11,061 bases of DNA from Vitreoscilla sp. GTDB lineage: Bacteria; Pseudomonadota; Gammaproteobacteria; Burkholderiales; Neisseriaceae. Location of the stretch: NCBI GenBank assembly GCA_030150505.1, contig JASLFS010000071.1, forward strand, positions 1-11,061, in the 5' to 3' direction. Positions within the stretch are counted from its first letter, which is position 1; every line of letters begins with the position of its first letter. Made by a program: the position numbers and the translations under genes. The notes below the pieces were generated by a model. It had not been told where the DNA came from, did not search any database, and worked only from the letters and a program-made list of their open reading frames with translations. Below, one piece after another: positions 7,013 through 11,061 of this stretch.

Positions 7013-7708
7013 ATGACCAAAAAAATTCTACATGTTGTGACCAATATTGCTGAATACTCGCCATCAGGAAAACCAACCGGCTTGTGGCTAGGAGAATTAA
7101 CCCATGCTTATGATTTATTTGAACAAGAAAATTTCACTCAAGATATCGTCAGCCCACTAGGTGGATTATCACCTCTAGAGCCGAAATCATTAACGCTGCT
7201 AACAGCAGACAAGAGTGTTAAAAATAGACTTCATGACGCCATTTTCATGGAACAGCTCAACAACACCTTACGAGCTGACGAAGTCAAATGGCAAGATTAT
7301 GATGCCATTTACTATACTGGCGGACATGCTGTTATGTGGGATTTTTTAAACAACCCTGCTCTACAAAATATTACAAAAAACTTATACGAAGCCAATAAAA
7401 TTATTGCCAGCGTCTGTCATGGCTATTGTGGTTTACTCAATGTCAAACTATCAAATGACCAACCACTTATTCAACATAAAAACATCACTGGCTTTAGCTG
7501 GCAAGAAGAAATACTCGCTGGCGCTTCACGTAGCGTTCCCTATAATGCAGAAAAAATTGCAAAACAACATGGTGCTAATTTCAAAAAACATTTATTGCCT
7601 TTTTTCCCATATATTGTCACCGACGGGAATATTATCACAGGTCAAAACCCTGCATCTGCTAAGTTAGTAGCCAAAAATATCATACAAGCTTTAAACCATG
7701 AAGCTTAA
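7013..7708 (+). CDS. DJ-1/PfpI family protein, Hsp31-like (possible glyoxalase III / deglycase)
   Basis: The protein has 231 aa from the ATG at 7013, with GGA 8 nt upstream. A longer frame from a TTG at 6950 is rejected because it would include the promoter itself. The fold is class I glutamine-amidotransferase-like, and the nucleophile elbow is A-S-V-C135-H136-G-Y. The acidic partner E28 lies in G-L-W-L-G-E-L-T-H-A-Y-D, and Y-Y-T-G-G-H-A (100-106) forms the oxyanion side. G-x-W-x-E-E/L-T, the A-S-P/V-S-P-x-G-G-type segment (46-51) and the size point to the Hsp31 branch, whose members convert methylglyoxal to lactate without glutathione or act as chaperones or deglycases. Which activity applies cannot be told. 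The identical operator ties it to the ene-reductase gene in one regulon. It ends 144 bp before the convergent pilin gene, with no clear terminator. Confidence 0.88.
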   Translation: MTKKILHVVTNIAEYSPSGKPTGLWLGELTHAYDLFEQENFTQDIVSPLGGLSPLEPKSLTLLTADKSVKNRLHDAIFMEQLNNTLRADEVKWQDYDAIYYTGGHAVMWDFLNNPALQNITKNLYEANKIIASVCHGYCGLLNVKLSNDQPLIQHKNITGFSWQEEILAGASRSVPYNAEKIAKQHGANFKKHLLPFFPYIVTDGNIITGQNPASAKLVAKNIIQALNHEA

Positions 7709-7852
7709 CTTTTACAACAGGGAAGATCAGCAATAAATACATAAAAATAACCATTTTTGATTAAAATTGAATTATTCGTTTATAAAATAATGCTTTCAGG
7801 GAGCCTTAAAGTAAAAATAAATCAAATTATCAATCATTCACGGTAAATGTAT

Positions 7853-8359
7853 TTAAAGAGTACAACCGTTAGGTATGTGTTTTTTCTTAAGCTGTTCACC
7901 TGAATTTTTCACCACCCGACATTTCCAAGTGCCTTTTTTCTTCCAGACATTAATATACGAACGATGAATAGACTGATGAGCAGTCTTGCCCATATAAGCT
8001 GTTAAACCTTTGGTTGGCAAAGTCACTGTTGGCGGATCATCATAAAGAACAATACTGGATATTAAGTTTGATCGAATTTCTTTACCATCGTTTTCTATTT
8101 TAGGCTGTTTGCCAGTTGTTAATCCCAATGGATAATATTTGGGATTACTATTTTCAGTATACAAAACAGGTTTTAACCCATAACTAAATGCCTCATCGTA
8201 CATTCTTGAAGCAGCACTTAACTCGCTATATACCCTTGTGTATTGTGCCTTGATGATGTAATCGTTATAAATTGGCATGGCGATTGCAGCCAACACGCCA
8301 ATAATTGCAATAACAATCATTAGCTCAATAATAGTAAATCCTTTTTGTATTATTCGCAT
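7853..8359 (-). CDS. Type IV pilin, divergent and basic paralogue
   Basis: The 168-aa prepilin has the leader M-R-I-I-Q-K-G before F8, E12 (mature E5), and the hydrophobic helix M-I-V-I-A-I-I-G-V-L-A-A-I-A-M-P, all required for PilD cleavage and N-methylation and for packing in the pilus. C147 and C166 (C-x18-C) give the C-terminal disulphide loop. The head is unusual. From T120 to L168 there are nine K and two R against one acid, including K140-142 and K158-160. The start has ATGGAAAT about 8 nt upstream, the same leader text as in the other pilin. It is the last gene of the minus-strand pilin group. It could be a minor or alternative pilin; the charge suggests polyanion binding, which is my inference. 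Confidence 0.93.
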   Translation of the reverse strand: MRIIQKGFTIIELMIVIAIIGVLAAIAMPIYNDYIIKAQYTRVYSELSAASRMYDEAFSYGLKPVLYTENSNPKYYPLGLTTGKQPKIENDGKEIRSNLISSIVLYDDPPTVTLPTKGLTAYMGKTAHQSIHRSYINVWKKKGTWKCRVVKNSGEQLKKKHIPNGCTL

Positions 8360-8620
8360 AACATCATTTCCATTTATTTTATTTTATTTTATAGATACTT
8401 ACTATTAAGTATATGTTAATTTCATTCACTTGTTACAATTAATTTTTTAATGATGATTTTTGATGTTGCAAAAGCAATCTTCACTCAGCTATTACTGCGG
8501 GTTTTTCACCAAGCCCAATACAATAACATTAATTAAAAGAAAAAATGAAGGTGCTAGATTAACCACCTAACCGCCTTAAAATAATGATAAAAAATATGAC
8601 CTAGTTTCAAATTCATAGGA
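8360..8620. other. Intergenic region upstream of the basic pilin gene
   Basis: This gap of 261 bp is mostly AT-rich. No sigma-54 type GG-N10-GC element of the kind common before pilA was found on the minus strand. An imperfect dyad AGGTG/CACCT lies near 8550-8568. The pilin promoter is probably here, but I cannot point to convincing boxes. Confidence 0.35.
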
Positions 8621-8812
8621 TTATATCGATACCGAACATTTGAATAGAGGACGAAAACAATTAAAAAACGCCCATGCAATACTAATCAAAAGCCATATTA
8701 ATAGTGCACGATAAATATCGCTTAGCGTAGCATCTTGATTAAATGCATATTCCCATATCGCAAATGGTAATGCCACACAAAACATAGAAATAAATGCTAC
8801 TTTATCAAACAT
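8621..8812 (-). CDS. Small two-helix membrane protein (hypothetical)
   Basis: The protein has 63 aa from the ATG at 8812, with GGA 8 nt upstream. A GTG at 8845 would give 74 aa but lies inside the terminator hairpin. Two hydrophobic segments, about residues 3-20 and 33-50, are joined by a loop with F-N-Q-D-A-T-L-S-D-I-Y-R, which is the kind of polar, non-random text expected of a real gene. Both helices carry tryptophans at the interface. It lies between two pilin genes in the same direction, after the first pilin's terminator. I do not recognise a family. A pilus-assembly helper or an unrelated small inner-membrane protein are both possible; so is a chance frame. Confidence 0.45.
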   Translation of the reverse strand: MFDKVAFISMFCVALPFAIWEYAFNQDATLSDIYRALLIWLLISIAWAFFNCFRPLFKCSVSI

Positions 8813-8830
8813 AAGGAATCCAAAAGTAGA

Positions 8831-8862
8831 TAACCAAAGCACCACTAAATGGGCTTTGGTTA
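8831..8862 (-). terminator. Hairpin terminator after the 178-aa pilin gene
   Basis: Perfect 10-bp arms TAACCAAAGC (8831-8840) and GCTTTGGTTA (8853-8862) with a 12-nt loop, starting 33 nt beyond the pilin stop. On the minus strand the stem is followed by TCTACTTTTGG, a moderate T-rich tail, so termination may be partial and allow some read-through into the small ORF. The plus strand also has a T-rich flank (TATATTTT). Confidence 0.65.
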
Positions 8863-8895
8863 TATTTTAATGAAGTCACAAGAGTATCAATAAAC

Positions 8896-9432
8896 TTACA
8901 GTGTCACAACGCATCCCGCTGGAGTGAATTTATTTTTCCAACCACTGGCTTTTGCTGCATTGATGGTACAAGTCCACAGTCCATCACGCTGACGACCTAG
9001 CCGAATAAAAGTACCTTCAATGCTAGATGAAGCTTTGTTGCCCAAGGTTGCTCGAATACTAATTGGCTGAACACCTTTTGAAACATTGGTATCTAAACCA
9101 AGTGTTAAATCTTTTAATAAATTGCTTCTAATTCTACTGGTATCATTAAATGCCTGACCAACAGGCACGCTACCGCCCGTAATTAACCCCAAAGCAGTCA
9201 TTCTTTTTTCTTCATCATGTGTTAGTGTCGTGCCTAAATTAGGTGCTAAACCTTCAAGTTGAGCATTTTCAAACAACACTTTTGTTGATGATAGCTCGTC
9301 AAATACACGAGTTACTTGTGATTTGGTCACATAATCGCCATACATTGGCATGGCAATTGCAGCCAATACGCCAATAATCGCAATAACAATCATGAGTTCG
9401 ATTAAAGTAAAACCTTTTTCTAACATTTTCAT
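8896..9432 (-). CDS. Type IV pilin, probable major-type subunit
   Basis: The 178-aa prepilin has the leader M-K-M-L-E-K-G before F8, E12 (mature E5) and a textbook class IVa helix. The turn K-S-Q-V-T-R-V (36-42) follows, then a globular head with R-S-N-L-L and T-L-G-N-K-A, and W-T-C155 ... G-C174 as the C-x18-C disulphide loop. The overall text recalls Moraxella-type pilins of 150-180 aa. The ribosome site region is ATGGAAAT, 9 nt or so upstream. The coding DNA for the helix is nearly identical to that of the neighbouring basic pilin (about 40 of 43 bp), whereas the heads have diverged, as in a tandem duplication. A good hairpin terminator follows. The product would form or join the extracellular fibre used for adhesion, twitching and DNA uptake. 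Confidence 0.94.
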   Translation of the reverse strand: MKMLEKGFTLIELMIVIAIIGVLAAIAMPMYGDYVTKSQVTRVFDELSSTKVLFENAQLEGLAPNLGTTLTHDEEKRMTALGLITGGSVPVGQAFNDTSRIRSNLLKDLTLGLDTNVSKGVQPISIRATLGNKASSSIEGTFIRLGRQRDGLWTCTINAAKASGWKNKFTPAGCVVTL

Positions 9433-9495
9433 AGCTGTATTTCCATATTTTTTGATGTTTTATATATCTATTTTTTGTATATTTATTATCTTCGC

Positions 9496-9501
9496 ATTAT
9501 A
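9496..9501 (-). promoter_or_regulatory. Candidate -10 box of the 178-aa pilin gene
   Basis: TATAAT on the minus strand, giving a start about 57 nt before the pilin ATG. The -35 position (about 9519-9524) is poor, which would fit an activator-dependent promoter; the tandem repeat lies immediately beyond it. Confidence 0.4.
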
Positions 9502-9525
9502 AAATCAAATATTTAACGAGCTTTA

Positions 9526-9545
9526 TTTCTTAATATTTCTTAATA
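9526..9545. repeat. Perfect tandem repeat of TTTCTTAATA (two copies)
   Basis: Two adjacent 10-bp copies (9526-9535 and 9536-9545), one helical turn apart, sit just upstream of the weak -35 position of the pilin promoter. Direct repeats with this period are typical of response-regulator sites, but simple AT-rich chance is possible. Confidence 0.45.
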
Positions 9546-9590
9546 AAATTTTAAAAAAATAGCCACTATATTGTGGTTTTTCTTGTTTAA

Positions 9591-9635
9591 GCCATAACAA
9601 ATGGATAAAAAAATCTATATTTATGGCATCCATTT
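9591..9635. repeat. Two interleaved inverted repeats (a-b-a'-b' order)
   Basis: GCCATAA (9591-9597) pairs with TTATGGC (9621-9627), and AAATGGAT (9599-9606) pairs with ATCCATTT (9628-9635). The two perfect dyads cannot form simple hairpins together, so they would be alternatives at RNA level or two overlapping operators at DNA level. Confidence 0.45.
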
Positions 9636-9705
9636 CAAATATAAATCCCTATTTTTTTTGATAGAAATTTAATGACTTAAAATATGCCAATATTCTTTTT
9701 TATTT

Positions 9706-9711
9706 TATAAT
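9706..9711 (+). promoter_or_regulatory. Candidate -10 box of the carbonic anhydrase gene
   Basis: TATAAT with only a weak -35 17 bp upstream (TATGCC, 9683-9688). The predicted start near 9718 gives a short leader ending in the strong ribosome site AAAGGAG (9725-9731), 5 nt before the ATG. Confidence 0.5.
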
Positions 9712-9736
9712 TATCTAGAAATACAAAGGAGAGAAA

Positions 9737-10459
9737 ATGAAAAGTTTATTATCACTGCTAATACTTAGCACAAGCCTGTATGCGGCGGAGATTCACTGGG
9801 GTTACAACAAAGAAATAGGACCAGATAGATGGGCTAATATTAGTTCAGCATTTGCAAGCTGCAAAACTGGTTACAATCAATCACCAATCAATATTGTTGC
9901 TGCAAAAAACACACATTTGGAGAAAATAACATTCGATTATCCAACAACTCAGGGAACCTTATTGAACAATGGGCACACTATTCAGTTCTCGCCCATGAAT
10001 AAACAGTTTTTATACAATGAAAAAGAAAGCTATCAATTAATACAATTTCACTTTCATTCCCCAAGCGAAAATTTAATCGATGGTCAATCATATCCATTAG
10101 AAGCCCATTTTGTTCACGAAGATACCAATGGTCAAATCTTGGTTTTGGCCGTTCTCTATCAAGAAGGTAAGGAAAATAAAACTTTAAAAAAGCTGTGGGA
10201 TAAGCTACCAAATCTGGCGACAACAAGTCACGAAATGAATCATTTTAATATACGAAATTTAATACCCGAACATTTCGAGTATTATCGCTTCAGTGGATCA
10301 TTAACAACACCGCCATGTACAGAAGGGATTACTTGGATAGTTACAGACCAGCATCCAACACTGTCTAAAGAACAAATCGCTCAGTTTTATCAACTAATGG
10401 GCGGACCAACTAACCGCCCTATTCAGCCCATTCATGGGAGAATCATTAATCACACATAA
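9737..10459 (+). CDS. Periplasmic alpha-class carbonic anhydrase
   Basis: The 240-aa protein interconverts CO2 and bicarbonate at a zinc ion. Residues 1 to about 16 or 17 (M-K-S-L-L-S-L-L-I-L-S...Y-A-A) form a signal peptide, so it acts in the periplasm. Zinc ligands are H105 and H107 (Q-F-H-F-H-S-P-S-E-N) and H124 (E-A-H-F-V-H). E111 and T190/T191 (S-L-T-T-P-P-C-T-E-G) form the gate that orients the zinc hydroxide. H80 in N-N-G-H-T matches the proton shuttle of animal enzymes. C42 and C194 are placed for the disulphide common in bacterial alpha enzymes. All key residues are present and the length is normal, so it should be active. A strong ribosome site (AAAGGAG, 5 nt gap) fixes the start. 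It is transcribed alone and ends in a terminator at 10505-10544. Confidence 0.96.
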   Translation: MKSLLSLLILSTSLYAAEIHWGYNKEIGPDRWANISSAFASCKTGYNQSPINIVAAKNTHLEKITFDYPTTQGTLLNNGHTIQFSPMNKQFLYNEKESYQLIQFHFHSPSENLIDGQSYPLEAHFVHEDTNGQILVLAVLYQEGKENKTLKKLWDKLPNLATTSHEMNHFNIRNLIPEHFEYYRFSGSLTTPPCTEGITWIVTDQHPTLSKEQIAQFYQLMGGPTNRPIQPIHGRIINHT

Positions 10460-10504
10460 AAAAACTAAGATGGTTCATTGAATGTTAGATGGTATTTTGA
10501 TTAA

Positions 10505-10544
10505 AGGAATATATCATCGATCAATCACATATTCCTATTTTTTT
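10505..10544 (+). terminator. Intrinsic terminator after the carbonic anhydrase gene
   Basis: AGGAATAT (10505-10512) and ATATTCCT (10529-10536) form an 8-bp stem with a 16-nt loop, followed by a T7 tract (10538-10544), 45 nt after the stop codon. Confidence 0.75.
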
Positions 10545-10556
10545 GAATGCTTTTAA

Positions 10557-10577
10557 TTTAATCACAAGAGGATTAAA
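10557..10577 (-). terminator. Short hairpin after the rhodanese gene, possible terminator
   Basis: TTTAATC (10557-10563) and GATTAAA (10571-10577) are perfect 7-bp arms around a 7-nt loop, beginning 7 nt past the rhodanese stop. The stem is AT-rich and the following minus-strand sequence is only partly T-rich, so it is a weak candidate. Confidence 0.4.
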
Positions 10578-10584
10578 CCAATAT

Positions 10585-10980
10585 TTATGCTGCAACTTCA
10601 TCCAGTACTTCTTGAGGTGCTTCTTTGCCATGGGTAGGATAGCCCTGATGCTTCCAACCTTTTAAGCCCCCGTTTAATTCTTTCACTTGAAAACCCAATG
10701 TTAATAGCTTCATGGCTGTTTTGATTGATGCATTACAACCAATACCATAACCATAACAAATATAAGTTTTATTATTATCAAGATTCTCTATTGATCTTAA
10801 ATTAACATTATTGTGGCATAAACTAATGGCACCAGGAATGTGCTCGATTTCATAAGCATCTAATGAGCGACCATCGATAATAGCAATTGCGTCATTGTTT
10901 TCTAAATAAGCGTTTAATTCCCATGAGTCAATTTCGTAAGCTAATTTTTGTTGATAATAATCTAATTGTTCAGTATTCAT
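10585..10980 (-). CDS. Single-domain rhodanese-like protein
   Basis: 131 aa; a cytoplasmic sulphur-carrier type domain. I-I-D36-G-R38 and H-I-P-G-A (47-51) are the standard rhodanese (CDC25-fold) strands. The active loop is I-C75-Y-G-Y-G-I-G-C82-N-A-S, where C75 would carry the persulphide. The C-terminal L-N-G-G-L-K-G-W-K-H-Q-G-Y-P is also typical. The loop belongs to the G-x-G-C-N variant, without the Arg seen in classical thiosulphate sulphurtransferases, so the natural sulphur donor is uncertain. An N-terminal helix (1-25) precedes the domain. No strong ribosome site is seen before the ATG at 10980. No neighbour points to a pathway. Signals upstream of 10980 are not convincing. Confidence 0.92.
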   Translation of the reverse strand: MNTEQLDYYQQKLAYEIDSWELNAYLENNDAIAIIDGRSLDAYEIEHIPGAISLCHNNVNLRSIENLDNNKTYICYGYGIGCNASIKTAMKLLTLGFQVKELNGGLKGWKHQGYPTHGKEAPQEVLDEVAA

Positions 10981-11061
10981 TTTTTATTCTTTGGTATATT
11001 TTCAGATTTTAATAAAGATATTGCACAAGTAATTTGGTGATATATGATTGATAGATAAAAG

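Larger units (their letters stand above)
9433..9736. other. Divergent intergenic region between pilin and carbonic anhydrase genes
   Basis: 304 bp, very AT-rich, with no ORF. It holds candidate -10 boxes for both directions (9496-9501 minus, 9706-9711 plus), a tandem 10-bp repeat (9526-9545), a short hairpin CCAC/GTGG followed by TTTTTC (9563-9581), and two interleaved dyads (9591-9635). No sigma-54 promoter could be identified. Confidence 0.6.

Noticed and set aside
7404..7667. Plus-strand 87-codon frame
   Set aside because: Out-of-frame shadow inside the DJ-1 gene.
7853..9432. Moraxella-type invertible pilin segment
   Set aside because: Both pilin genes point the same way, so their shared helix sequence is a direct repeat and cannot drive inversion; no Piv-like recombinase gene is present.
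9561..9581. Intrinsic terminator on the plus strand (CCAC/GTGG stem then TTTTTC)
   Set aside because: The stem has only four strong pairs and no gene ends upstream on that strand.
9978..10226. Minus-strand 82-codon frame
   Set aside because: Antisense to the carbonic anhydrase zinc-site region; not a plausible protein.

Overview
The window is AT-rich bacterial DNA, most likely from a Gammaproteobacterium with a type IV pilus. The best lineage clues are the two pilins. Both have the MIVIAIIGVLAAIAMP helix, a K-x-Q-x-T-R-V turn and a C-terminal C-x18-C loop, which recalls Moraxella-type pilins. Moraxellaceae is therefore my first guess, but this is an inference. There is no rRNA, tRNA, CRISPR array or intact mobile element.

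Layout. (1) 1-976, minus: the N-terminal 325 codons of a membrane, coiled-coil and zinc-ribbon protein that runs off the left edge. (2) 1157-2123, minus: a DUF6708-like membrane-anchored gene broken at a T8 run, with what looks like the stub of a deleted upstream partner gene (2135-2212). (3) 2213-2776: gene-free, with a cluster of hairpins. (4) 2777-4093, plus: a MATE-like membrane transporter, which shares a strong bidirectional terminator with a convergent DEDDh exonuclease (4190-5086, minus). (5) 5232-7708: a compact stress regulon. A MerR-family regulator (minus) lies between an Old Yellow Enzyme family reductase and a DJ-1/PfpI Hsp31-like protein (both plus). Both enzyme genes have the same 16-bp palindrome in a 19-bp spacer promoter. 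(6) 7853-9432, minus: two type IV pilin paralogues around a small two-helix membrane ORF. (7) 9737-10459, plus: a periplasmic alpha-carbonic anhydrase. (8) 10585-10980, minus: a single-domain rhodanese.

How the genes fit together. The clearest functional unit is 5232-7708. Two promoters with MerR geometry and identical operators should respond to the one regulator lying between them. They would switch on a flavin ene-reductase and a possible glutathione-independent glyoxalase or deglycase. This is the logic of electrophile/aldehyde defence: E. coli NemR controls nemA-gloA, and Bacillus AdhR controls a DJ-1 gene through a near-identical operator. Here the pieces are combined differently, and the regulator lacks the usual helical-region cysteine. 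The pilin locus suggests a major pilin plus a divergent, strongly basic second pilin. The DUF6708 region looks like a decaying gene cluster.
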